DNA from: Patescibacteria group bacterium
Lineage (GTDB): Bacteria > Patescibacteria > Microgenomatia > Daviesbacterales > UBA10151
Assembly: GCA_023487645.1 (NCBI GenBank)
Contig: JAMDBX010000066.1
Location: forward strand, 10,658-39,341
Length of the DNA stretch: 28,684 bases
Direction of reading: 5' to 3'
Below are positions 13,868-20,838 of the stretch, one piece after another (positions within the stretch are counted from its first letter, which is position 1; each line of letters begins with the position of its first letter). The position numbers were made by a program, and so were the translations under genes. The notes beneath the pieces are model-generated. The model had not been told where the DNA came from. It made no database searches and saw only the letters and a list, made by a program, of their open reading frames with translations.

Positions 13868-15644
13868 TATTCGTAATCTGACTATAGTGGCCCACATAGA
13901 CCATGGGAAATCAACTTTGGCAGACAGGCTAATGGAAATAACTGGTACCGTGCTGAAAGATAAATTGCAGCCGCAACTGCTGGATTCTTTGGCTTTGGAG
14001 CGGGAGCGGGGGATTACTATTAAATTGGCTCCTGTAAGGTTGAAATATAACCATCAAGGCGTGGAATATACTCTAAACCTGATTGATACTCCGGGCCATG
14101 TGGATTTTTCCTATGAAGTCTCCCGGGCGCTGGCCGCAGTGGAAGGAGCGGTTTTGCTGGTGGATGCTACCCAAGGAATTCAAGCCCAGACTTTGGCCCA
14201 CGGTCTGGCTGCTTTAGAACAAAATCTGACTTTGATTCCAGTGATTAACAAAATCGATCTGCCGAATGCGGATGTTGAGGGGGTTAAAAAACAGCTGGTT
14301 GATACTTTTGGCTTTTCCGAGGAAGAAATATTGCTGGTATCCGGCAAAACCGGGGAGGGGGTGGAAGAACTTTTAAAGGCTATAGTTGAGCGTATTCCCG
14401 CCCCAAAATCCCGAGGTGCAGCTACAATTCCACCCCCGAGGTGGAAGTTTCGGGGGCTGATTTTTGATTCTTTTTATGACCTGTTTAAAGGGGTGGTGGC
14501 GGAGGTAAGGATCATTGATGGGCAGACTCCTCCAGTTAACACTCCTATTTATTTTCTCCAAACTCAGGCCGCTGGTCATGTCTTAGAAACTGGCTTTTTT
14601 GCCCCACAGCTGGTGCCGAATGAAGGGTTAAAAGCCGGGGAGATTGGTTATATTGCTACCGGTATTAAAGAACCGGATTTAGTGCGGGTAGGTGATACAA
14701 TCGCTGCTGATTTTAATGCCGAGCAATTGCCAGGTTACAAGGAGGTTAAACCAATGGTTTTTGTGGGGCTTTTCCCGATTGATGCTGATGAATATTTTGA
14801 ACTAAAAGAAGCTTTGGCAAAATTTAGATTGACTGACCCGGCTTTTTCCTATATCCCTGAGCACTCCGATGCTTTAGGGGCGGGTTTTCGGTGCGGGTTT
14901 TTGGGACTTTTGCATGCAGAAGTGGTGCAGGAAAGATTGTCCGGGGAGTTTAATGTGGATTTGTTGGCTACCGCTCCCTCGGTGGAGTATCTGTTAAATG
15001 AGGAACCGATTACTTCGCCCAGCGAATTGCCTCAGGGAGAGAATATTAAGGGGTTAAAAGAACCTTGGGTAAAGCTGCGGATTTTTGTGCCGCAAACTTA
15101 TATTGGTCCGGTGATGGAATTAGTACAGGAAAAGCGGGGTAAGTTTTTAAATATGCAGCATTTTGGGGTGGCAGTGGAAATGACTTATGAAATGCCGCTT
15201 TCGGAAATGGTGGCTAATTTTTATGACAAATTAAAATCAGTGTCTTCAGGTTTTGCTTCACTTGACTGGGAATTAATAGATTTTCGGGAAACAGATGCAG
15301 TCAGGGTGGATATTATGGTTTCCGGTGAAAAAGTGGATGCGCTTTCTACCATAGTTTTTCGGCCGAAAGCTGCTTCGTTTGGCAGGAATATGGTGGAAAA
15401 ATTAAAAGAAGTTTTGCCCAGACAAAATTTTGTGATAGCTATCCAGGCCGCCATTGGAGGGACAATTATTGCCAGGGAAACAGTCTCTCCTTTTAGAAAA
15501 GATGTTACTGCTAAGCTTTACGGTGGGGATAGAACCAGAAAAGATAAATTATTGGAAAAACAAAAAAAGGGTAAAAAGAAAATGAAAATGATCGGCCGAG
15601 TCGAAATCCCCCAAGAAGCATTTTTAAGCATCTTGAAAAGCTGA
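13854..15644 (+). CDS. lepA: Elongation factor 4 (LepA), translational GTPase
   Basis: EF-4 binds the ribosome and affects translocation or ribosome assembly. The 596-aa protein has G-domain motifs HIDHGKST (G1), RGITIK (G2), DTPGHVDF (G3) and NKIDL (G4), then EF-G-like domains II, III and V and the EF-4-specific C-terminal domain (GGDRTRKDKLLEKQKKGKKKMK spans its basic tail). ATG 13854 has AAGGGGAG eight bases upstream, supplied by the 3' end of the homing endonuclease gene. At about residues 183-201, between the G domain and domain II, the usual short linker (IPxP-10 residues-LIFDS) is expanded by about seven residues. This coincides with a palindromic DNA element (14410-14456). The stop overlaps the next start by one base. 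Confidence 0.97.
   Translation: MQQSNIRNLTIVAHIDHGKSTLADRLMEITGTVLKDKLQPQLLDSLALERERGITIKLAPVRLKYNHQGVEYTLNLIDTPGHVDFSYEVSRALAAVEGAVLLVDATQGIQAQTLAHGLAALEQNLTLIPVINKIDLPNADVEGVKKQLVDTFGFSEEEILLVSGKTGEGVEELLKAIVERIPAPKSRGAATIPPPRWKFRGLIFDSFYDLFKGVVAEVRIIDGQTPPVNTPIYFLQTQAAGHVLETGFFAPQLVPNEGLKAGEIGYIATGIKEPDLVRVGDTIAADFNAEQLPGYKEVKPMVFVGLFPIDADEYFELKEALAKFRLTDPAFSYIPEHSDALGAGFRCGFLGLLHAEVVQERLSGEFNVDLLATAPSVEYLLNEEPITSPSELPQGENIKGLKEPWVKLRIFVPQTYIGPVMELVQEKRGKFLNMQHFGVAVEMTYEMPLSEMVANFYDKLKSVSSGFASLDWELIDFRETDAVRVDIMVSGEKVDALSTIVFRPKAASFGRNMVEKLKEVLPRQNFVIAIQAAIGGTIIARETVSPFRKDVTAKLYGGDRTRKDKLLEKQKKGKKKMKMIGRVEIPQEAFLSILKS
14410..14456 (+). repeat. Palindromic element within lepA
   Basis: A 7-base stem TTCCACC (14428-14434) pairs with GGTGGAA (14440-14446) around a five-base loop. 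CCCGAGGTG occurs twice as a direct repeat (14410-14418 and 14435-14443). The element is in frame and encodes about SRGAATIPPPRWKFRG in the G domain-domain II linker. Confidence 0.6.
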
Positions 15645-16156
15645 TGAAAAAATATATTTTTAAGCCTTATGATCCAGCCTTCCCAAAGCTTTTTGAATTA
15701 GAAAAAAACCGAATCAGAAAAATTTTAGGGGAGAATGATTTAATTGAGCATATTGGCAGTACATCAGTACCGGGTTTAGGCGGTAAAGGCATAATCGACA
15801 TTTGTATTGCTACCAATAAAAAGAACTTAAAGGCTGTATCCAAAAAAATACAAGAAATAGGTTATGAATTTGGTCCTAAAGGTGGGTCAGCTGAACGATT
15901 ATTCCACAAAATATCATTGAAAGACGAGAATAAAAAACTTAGGATATACCATGTGCATTTGACTTTCAAAGAAAGCCAAGAGTGGGATAATGTAATTGTT
16001 TTCAGAGGTTATTTACGGACACATCCTGAAGAAGTGAAAAAATATTCAGAGATCAAGAAAATTGCTGCTGAAAAAGCAAATGAGAATAGGGAAGTGTATA
16101 TAAAAATAAAAAGCCCTTTAATAGACGAAATGGTTGAAAAGGCTTTGAAGCATTAA
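15644..16156 (+). CDS. GrpB/UPF0157 family nucleotidyltransferase-fold protein
   Basis: The 170-aa protein matches the GrpB (UPF0157) family of nucleotidyltransferase-fold proteins. Signature elements are YDPAFPKLFELEKNRI at the N-terminus, IEHIGSTSVPGLGGKGIIDI (about residues 35-54, the GST...D nucleotidyltransferase core), the middle HVHLTF, and the C-terminal FRGYLRTHPEEVKKYSEIKK. The family has been linked loosely to CoaE-like fusions and to tRNA or nucleotide chemistry, but no activity is firmly known. The ATG shares one base with the lepA stop (TGATG), so it is cotranslated with lepA. It is more AT-rich than lepA, which suggests a later addition to the operon. Confidence 0.88.
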   Translation: MKKYIFKPYDPAFPKLFELEKNRIRKILGENDLIEHIGSTSVPGLGGKGIIDICIATNKKNLKAVSKKIQEIGYEFGPKGGSAERLFHKISLKDENKKLRIYHVHLTFKESQEWDNVIVFRGYLRTHPEEVKKYSEIKKIAAEKANENREVYIKIKSPLIDEMVEKALKH

Positions 16157-16162
16157 TTTTTA

Positions 16163-16168
16163 TATAAT
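16163..16168 (+). promoter_or_regulatory. -10 box of the S66 peptidase gene (leaderless)
   Basis: A perfect TATAAT is followed by six bases and then ATG 16175. No good -35 is visible at 16-18 bases upstream, and no Shine-Dalgarno is present. Confidence 0.6.
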
Positions 16169-16174
16169 GTTTTT

Positions 16175-17149
16175 ATGAAAATAATCAAACCGAAAAAATT
16201 GAATATTGGAGATACTATTGGCATTGTAGCCTCGTCTTTGCCGGTTCTGCCTTCATTTCAAGAAAATTATGAAAGAGGGAAAAAGATCCTGACTGATTTG
16301 GGCTTTAAGATTAGAGAGGGGAAAACTATCGGGAAAGCCAGGTGGTGGACAGCTGGGACGCCCAAAGAAGTGGCAGAGGATATCAACTCCATGTTTGCTG
16401 ATAAAAATATAAAAGCTATTATGGCGCAAACCGGCGGTTATTCGGCGATCACTGTTTTGGAGTATTTAGATTATAAACTGATAACCAAAAACCCAAAACC
16501 TTTTATTGGTATGAGTGATGTGACCAATTTCCATTTGGCTTTGTTTGCCAAAACAGGATTGGTCGGATTTCATATGGACGATGTGACCTTTGGATTGGGC
16601 CATCCCTGGAGCGAGAGAGAGGAACATTTGGGAGAATTCGATACAGAAGTATTTATGAAATTTTTAACTAAGGCAAAGCCGGCAAGCATCGTCAGTCCTT
16701 TAACAGACTGGGAAGAGTGGCAAAAAGGGAAGGCCGACGGGATTTTGGTGGGGGGGAACCTTACATTGATGTGTCAGCTTGCAGGAACAGAATATTTTCC
16801 GCCTAAGGAAGTTTTTAAAGGAGCTATTTTATATTTTGAAGAAGTAGGGGAATCTTTACATGATATTGCCAGGTATTTAACACAACTAAAATATTTAGGG
16901 ATTTTTGAGCAAATTTCCGGGCTATTGATTGGAAAAATAACTTACATTAAACCTGCCAGGGAAAAAGAGATTGTGGAACCAACCTTGAAGGAGATGGTTT
17001 TGGATATTTTGAAAGATTATAAATTCCCCATTATGGCTAATTTGGATTTTGGTCATTTTACGGTTAATATCCCCATGCCGGTGGGGATTAAAGTTGCTTT
17101 TGATACTGCTAAAAAAGAATTGAACTTTTTAGAATCAACGGTAAATTAA
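16175..17149 (+). CDS. S66 family LD-carboxypeptidase / MccF-like serine peptidase
   Basis: S66 enzymes cleave the L,D-bond of tetrapeptide stem peptides in peptidoglycan recycling, or in the MccF branch inactivate microcin C-like nucleotide-peptides. The 324-aa protein shows the N-terminal GDTIGIVASS, the PKEVAEDINSMFADKNIKAIMAQTGGY segment (about 63-89), the nucleophile Ser114 in FIGMSDVT, a late LYFEEVGES with the catalytic Glu, and the His in DFGHF. The triad is therefore complete. The MDDVTFG and WSEREEH features lean towards the MccF-like subfamily, so either cell-wall recycling or drug resistance is possible. It starts from a leaderless promoter and ends tail-to-tail with nadK, overlapping by four bases. 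Confidence 0.9.
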   Translation: MKIIKPKKLNIGDTIGIVASSLPVLPSFQENYERGKKILTDLGFKIREGKTIGKARWWTAGTPKEVAEDINSMFADKNIKAIMAQTGGYSAITVLEYLDYKLITKNPKPFIGMSDVTNFHLALFAKTGLVGFHMDDVTFGLGHPWSEREEHLGEFDTEVFMKFLTKAKPASIVSPLTDWEEWQKGKADGILVGGNLTLMCQLAGTEYFPPKEVFKGAILYFEEVGESLHDIARYLTQLKYLGIFEQISGLLIGKITYIKPAREKEIVEPTLKEMVLDILKDYKFPIMANLDFGHFTVNIPMPVGIKVAFDTAKKELNFLESTVN

Positions 17150-17883
17150 CCTCTTGTAACCTCGCAATCAGGACACCTAAGGGATTCCAGCTCGTAAATT
17201 TTGGCCACCTGGTTTGATAATTTAAAAGTAATCTCCGAACCTGCATCAATATTAAATAAGTCAGGATTATTGTCAAAAGATAAGGTAGCATTGCCTCTGA
17301 TTAATTTGAAAGTTACTTCATCTTCGTCCTTTAAAAAAAGCGGGTCAACTTTTTCCGTAGTATTATTAAAAGCCACCCCAAAACCTTGTTCAAAAGACTT
17401 CCTGGTAATGCTATGAAAATAACCGGTGGAACCAAAAGGAGTAGCTACTACGATACCATCCCCAATTAGTAATTTATTATTTATGGATCCCGGATCAAGT
17501 CCGGGATGACTCGTTGAACTCGTCACCTTAAAACGGATTGTGTGCATAGGGTGCAGATTGCGGATGACAGAGTCATTTAAAGCATAAAATGTCTGATATA
17601 AAATAGTGGTTTCCAGTTTTCTATATTCTTTGAGTTGTAACTTGCCAGCCAGTAATTTTTCCAGCAAAACTTTTTCGCCGTGTTGGGGGCATTTTTTACA
17701 AACAGAGCTATCCCTGATTGGTAGTTTAGGGGCTCCGGGGTGCATTCTTTCTGCATAAAGCAAAGTCCCGTCTCCGCCGTAGCTAATAATGACGTCGGGA
17801 TGCTCTGTGACGATTTGAAAACCAAGCTGTTTGACCAACCCGGCGATATCTTTGGAATTTTTACCAACAAGCAATGTCTTCAT
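17146..17883 (-). CDS. nadK: NAD kinase with an in-frame palindromic-element insertion
   Basis: NAD kinase phosphorylates NAD to NADP. The 245-aa protein has the GGDGT loop at residues 36-40 (ISYGGDGTLL), ALNDSVIRN at about 101-109, and GDGIVVATPFGST at about 141-153. ATG 17883 is preferred over ATG 17895, which touches the -10 box and would precede the transcription start. Between IRFKVTS and NKLLIGDG there is an extra stretch of about 14 residues, STSHPGLDPGSIN, encoded by a perfect palindrome and its flank (17484-17526). Other NAD kinases run almost directly from the strand into the DG motif. A CKKC pair at about 62-65 and CPDC near the C-terminus are unusual and could bind metal. The reading frame is intact, so the enzyme is probably functional. 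Confidence 0.9.
   Translation of the reverse strand: MKTLLVGKNSKDIAGLVKQLGFQIVTEHPDVIISYGGDGTLLYAERMHPGAPKLPIRDSSVCKKCPQHGEKVLLEKLLAGKLQLKEYRKLETTILYQTFYALNDSVIRNLHPMHTIRFKVTSSTSHPGLDPGSINNKLLIGDGIVVATPFGSTGYFHSITRKSFEQGFGVAFNNTTEKVDPLFLKDEDEVTFKLIRGNATLSFDNNPDLFNIDAGSEITFKLSNQVAKIYELESLRCPDCEVTRG
17484..17526 (+). repeat. Palindromic element inserted in nadK
   Basis: ATCCCGGA (17487-17494) pairs perfectly with TCCGGGAT (17500-17507) around a five-base loop. The right flank is a near-palindrome containing ACTCGT twice. The minus-strand reading gives SHPGLDPGS, a peptide typical of dispersed REP-like elements in other bacteria. Confidence 0.75.
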
Positions 17884-17911
17884 TGAACTGGGCATATTAT
17901 ACCCTTATACT
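17884..17911 (+). promoter_or_regulatory. Possible promoter of the MFS gene, overlapping the nadK promoter
   Basis: TTGAAC (17884-17889) and TATACT (17906-17911) are 16 bases apart. An alternative -10, TATTAC (17916-17921), lies exactly six bases before ATG 17928. The nadK and MFS starts are only 44 bases apart, so their promoters must interfere or be co-regulated. Confidence 0.4.
17896..17901 (-). promoter_or_regulatory. -10 box of nadK
   Basis: TATAAT on the minus strand, 12 bases before ATG 17883; the predicted start leaves a leader of only five or six bases. No convincing -35 is seen. Confidence 0.5.
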
Positions 17912-17927
17912 AAAATATTACATTCAT

Positions 17928-19151
17928 ATGACGAAGATTTCACCCCTTCAATCCCTTAAAGTGCCAACTTTTAGAAATTTTTTGGCTGGATCTTTTATTT
18001 CCGAAATCGGCAACCAAATGCAAACAGTGGGTGTGGCGTGGCAGGTATACGAGTTGACTCGTAACCCCGCTTCTCTAGGCTTGATTGGTCTTGCCAATTT
18101 TTTGCCAATACTGGTGTTTTCTTTAATCGGCGGATTGGCTGCTGATAAGCTCAATAGAAGAAAATTGCTGCTGATCAGTCAAAGCTCTTTGGCCATTGCG
18201 GCTTTGACTTTATTTATTTTAACTATTCTTCATCTGATTAATCCCTGGATGATTTATTTAATTCTGGTGTTTCATTCCACTGCTTCTTCATTTTCTTTGC
18301 CGGCTAGACAGGCTGTGCTGCCTAATTTAGTGCCAAAACATTTTCTTTTGAATGCCGTGTCTTTGCAGTCTCTACAATTCCAGTCAGCTACCTTGATTGG
18401 CCCGGCTATTGGAGGATTTCTAATTGGTGGTTGGGGAGTGCAGGCGGTTTACCTGTTTAATGTGGTGTCTTTTTTGTTTTTTATCATTAGTTTGTTGTCA
18501 ATTAAAATTCCGGTTAATACTTCAAACATTGAAGTGGAGTTTAATTTGGATTCAATCCGGCACGGTCTTCATTTTGTTTTGACAACTCCGATTCTTTATT
18601 CCACCATGATTTTAGACTTTTTGGCTACTTTTTTTGGCACAGCCACGATTTTAATGCCAGTATTTGCCCAGGATATTTTGCATGTAGGCCCGCAAGGACT
18701 CGGATTCTTGTATTCGGCCCCGGCTATTGGGGCCGTGGTGGCCGGAATATTGATTGCCTTTTTGCATAACCATATCAGGAATCAGGGCAAAATAATTATT
18801 CTGGCAGTGATTTTTTATGGAATATCTACTATTGGGTTTGGTTTGTCTAAAAATTTCTTTATTTCTATAACTTTTTTGGCCTTGGTAGGCTTTTGGGACA
18901 TGATTTCGGCCACCATAAGAAATACTATCAGACAGATGATTACCCCGGACCACTTACGTGGCAGAATGTCCTCAATCATGAGAATTTTCTTCCAGGGCGG
19001 GCCGCAGCTGGGGGATATTGAGGCTGGATTTTTGGCGTCATTAGTGGGTGGGCCGGTGTCGGTGGTATTGGGCGGAATGGGGACAGTCTTAATTACTTCG
19101 GTGATTGCTTTTCTTAGTCCCAAATTCCGTAATTACCGGATTAATGAATAA
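17928..19151 (+). CDS. MFS exporter (EntS/DHA3-like)
   Basis: The 407-aa protein is a major facilitator superfamily transporter with about 12 hydrophobic helices. The N-terminus (SLKVPTFRNFLAGSFISEIGNQMQTVGVAWQVYELTRNP, about 9-47) is typical of the MFS_3/EntS group, which exports siderophores, macrolides and other hydrophobic compounds. The motif A-like loop GGLAADKLNRRKLLL lies after helix 2. FHSTASSFSLPARQAVLPNLVP is another landmark. ATG 17928 is chosen over an upstream TTG-type start because the conserved N-terminus begins there and the promoter lies upstream. The substrate cannot be predicted. It converges on a broken secreted-protein gene, with a 36-base palindrome between them. Confidence 0.9.
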   Translation: MTKISPLQSLKVPTFRNFLAGSFISEIGNQMQTVGVAWQVYELTRNPASLGLIGLANFLPILVFSLIGGLAADKLNRRKLLLISQSSLAIAALTLFILTILHLINPWMIYLILVFHSTASSFSLPARQAVLPNLVPKHFLLNAVSLQSLQFQSATLIGPAIGGFLIGGWGVQAVYLFNVVSFLFFIISLLSIKIPVNTSNIEVEFNLDSIRHGLHFVLTTPILYSTMILDFLATFFGTATILMPVFAQDILHVGPQGLGFLYSAPAIGAVVAGILIAFLHNHIRNQGKIIILAVIFYGISTIGFGLSKNFFISITFLALVGFWDMISATIRNTIRQMITPDHLRGRMSSIMRIFFQGGPQLGDIEAGFLASLVGGPVSVVLGGMGTVLITSVIAFLSPKFRNYRINE

Positions 19152-19195
19152 ATCAGAATTTAGCTTTATACCTCTGAGATGTAAGCTTAAACTTT

Positions 19196-19231
19196 ATACA
19201 AAATATACGACGATCGTTGTATATTTTGTAT
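19196..19231. terminator. 36-base near-perfect palindrome, probable bidirectional terminator
   Basis: The two 18-base arms match except for one position (G19209 with T19218, a G-U wobble in plus-strand RNA). They are centred on CGATCG with no separate loop. It lies between the convergent MFS gene and the broken secreted gene, with A-rich and T-rich flanks. Confidence 0.6.
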
Positions 19232-19881
19232 TTATTGGGTAAATTTAAAGGTGGAAAGTAGTTTATTAAATATTTCTTCTGAAGCTTCTTTATTATTAGT
19301 AAGGAGAGTTAATTGTAAAAAAACGTATCCACCTTTAGGATTTTGTAAATAAACAGCATCAATGAGTCCTGCTTCGCTAGTTTCTTGTCCCCTTATTCCA
19401 CTTAATGTATTTATGTTAAATGGTTTAATAGTATTATTTGTAGATGAGTCATTAGTATAAGGAAAGCTTGATGGTATAGGATTAGCATTGTTACCTATAT
19501 CTATCCTGTATGCGTATCACTCATACCTTGAATAGAAGTATATGAACTCTCAACGTCACTTACCTGAACAAAATAAGCAAAGTTTGATGATCCTAAATAT
19601 TTATTAACATACCAGTTATTAGGATATTGAAAAGAAAAAATATCATTTGTATAGGTTTTCCAATTGGCAGACTCATCAGGATTAGTTGGTGCAGGGCTAG
19701 AACTGGAAGCTAAAGTTGGTTGTGGGGGTTTTGGAGTGGTAACTGGGGTTGGAGAAGTAGGGGTAGCTTGCCCAGAGGAATTTTGGCGAAGGGTTGATTT
19801 GCCCAAGTAAAATGCTCCGGCAATTGCAGCAATAACCAGCACTCCTGCTAAAAGGAAAATTAAAGTTTGTCCTTTTTGTAT
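19232..19881 (-). pseudogene. Frameshifted secreted protein gene (PsbP-like domain)
   Basis: The first frame (19881 to 19501) encodes a basic QKGQ start, a hydrophobic anchor (LIFLLAGVLVIAAIAGAFYLG), a Pro/Thr/Ser linker, and the start of a PsbP-like domain (TYTNDIFSFQYPNNWYV). It stops at TAG 19501-19503. In the -1 frame the protein continues without a stop for more than 80 codons (YAYRIDIGNNANPIPSSF through LLSTFKFTQ) to TAA 19232-19234. Adding one base within GATACG (19513-19518, for example GATTACG) restores one 216-aa protein. The expected start codon, six bases after the TATGAT -10 box, is ATA instead of ATG; the first standard start is GTG 19842, inside the anchor. Two lesions suggest decay. 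A sequencing error at the frameshift or use of an unusual start cannot be excluded. Confidence 0.7.
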
Positions 19882-19887
19882 AAATTA

Positions 19888-19893
19888 ATCATA
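19888..19893 (-). promoter_or_regulatory. -10 box of the broken secreted gene
   Basis: TATGAT on the minus strand lies exactly six bases before the ATA at 19881, matching the leaderless layout of other genes here. A second overlapping TATGAT lies five bases further upstream. Confidence 0.45.
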
Positions 19894-19917
19894 TCATATC
19901 CAAAATGGCCCAAACCT

Positions 19918-19932
19918 ATGACAGAATGTCAT
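19918..19932. repeat. 15-base perfect inverted repeat
   Basis: ATGACA (19918-19923), GAA, TGTCAT (19927-19932), followed by a further ATGACA at 19938-19943. It is upstream of the minus-strand gene in the divergent gap before hrcA, so it could be an operator; no regulator is identified. Confidence 0.5.
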
Positions 19933-19981
19933 AAAAAATGACAATTTAGTGTGCGATCGTACAGGTAATTGATATATCCAT

Positions 19982-20020
19982 AAGTTTAGCCCGCAACCCT
20001 AAAGGTTGAAGCGTAAACTT
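19982..20020. repeat. 39-base hairpin element in the hrcA upstream gap
   Basis: AAGTTTA (19982-19988) pairs with TAAACTT (20014-20020). GC/GC and CAACC (19994-19998)/GGTTG (20004-20008) form the inner stem around a CTAAA loop. There is no T run, so it is not an obvious terminator. It lies 39 bases before the hrcA -35 and looks like a dispersed palindromic element. Confidence 0.5.
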
Positions 20021-20058
20021 GTGTGATAAAGGTGGAATAACTTCAGTTAAATCGGGCC

Positions 20059-20087
20059 TTGACAACAGTTAGCAGTCATGATATGTT
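20059..20087 (+). promoter_or_regulatory. Promoter of the hrcA-grpE-dnaK operon
   Basis: A perfect TTGACA (20059-20064) and TATGTT (20082-20087) are 17 bases apart. The expected start is about 20094, giving a leader of about 12 bases. The CIRCE operator overlaps the spacer, the -10 and +1. Confidence 0.75.
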
Positions 20088-20095
20088 AGTGCTAG
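20069..20095 (+). promoter_or_regulatory. CIRCE operator for HrcA
   Basis: The left arm TTAGCAGTC matches the CIRCE consensus TTAGCACTC at 8 of 9 positions. After exactly nine bases, the right arm TAGTGCTAG matches GAGTGCTAA at 7 of 9. Its position over the -10 and start site and directly before hrcA supports autorepression. Confidence 0.85.
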
Positions 20096-20105
20096 TTCTT
20101 AACAT

Positions 20106-20834
20106 ATGGCAGATCTAACGGATCGACAACAAGCACTTTTAAAAGCAATCGTAGAAGAATATATTGAAGCGGCGGAGCCGGTGGGTTCTGAAGTGATCGA
20201 AAGAAAGCATAATTTGGGGGTTTCCCCTGCCACCATTCGGATTGAAATGGGTCGCTTAACCGACATGGGTTATTTGAGACAACCGCACACGTCAGCCGGA
20301 CGGGCACCGACATCAATGGGTATGAAGTTTTTTATTGCTGAACTGATGAAGGAAAAAACCTTGCCGGTGGCGGCTGAAGTGTCCATCAAAGATAAAATGA
20401 TGGCTCAAAGGCACAAGCAGGAAAGGCTTTTGAAAGAAGCAGTGACTGCTTTGGCTCAACGGCTGGATATGTTGGGATTGGCAATTGATGAAGAAGGTCG
20501 GAGCGTCTATGCCGGGGCAGCTAATATTTTGGATTGGCCGGAATTTTACGATATTGATGTAGCCAGGTATGTTTTGTCACTTTTTGATGAAAATCCCAGG
20601 CTGCAGGAAATAATTGGTAGAGCAGTCGGGTCTGATCCAGTCCATATATTGTTTGGGGAAGATATGGAGTTTGAATATCTTCGCCCGACCGGCTTTGTAT
20701 TTACAAAGTACAATGCAGGCAATAACAAAGACGGAGTGATTGGGGTTATCGGGCCGGCGCGGATGAACTTTCCGTTGGTGCTGCCTTATGTTAAATATGT
20801 CAGAGATTTGTTAAATGAAGCGATAAGAATCTAA
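20106..20834 (+). CDS. hrcA: Heat-shock repressor HrcA (short form)
   Basis: HrcA binds CIRCE and represses chaperone genes; it needs chaperones to fold, which links repression to protein stress. The N-terminal winged helix is clear: LTDRQQALLKAIVEEYIEAAEPVGSE at residues 4-29, then VSPATIRIEMGRLTDMGYLRQPHTSAGRAP at 39-68. The C-terminal part keeps GVIGVIGPARMNFPLVLPYV, the family's closing motif. At 242 aa it is about 100 residues shorter than typical HrcA; the loss falls in the central GAF-like/dimerisation region. A CIRCE copy lies immediately upstream, so it regulates its own operon. Four bases separate it from grpE. Confidence 0.95.
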   Translation: MADLTDRQQALLKAIVEEYIEAAEPVGSEVIERKHNLGVSPATIRIEMGRLTDMGYLRQPHTSAGRAPTSMGMKFFIAELMKEKTLPVAAEVSIKDKMMAQRHKQERLLKEAVTALAQRLDMLGLAIDEEGRSVYAGAANILDWPEFYDIDVARYVLSLFDENPRLQEIIGRAVGSDPVHILFGEDMEFEYLRPTGFVFTKYNAGNNKDGVIGVIGPARMNFPLVLPYVKYVRDLLNEAIRI

Positions 20835-20838
20835 AATT

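Noticed and set aside
13025..15644. LAGLIDADG gene as an intein or intron in lepA
   Set aside because: lepA is complete from its own ATG, and the endonuclease gene has an independent promoter and stop.
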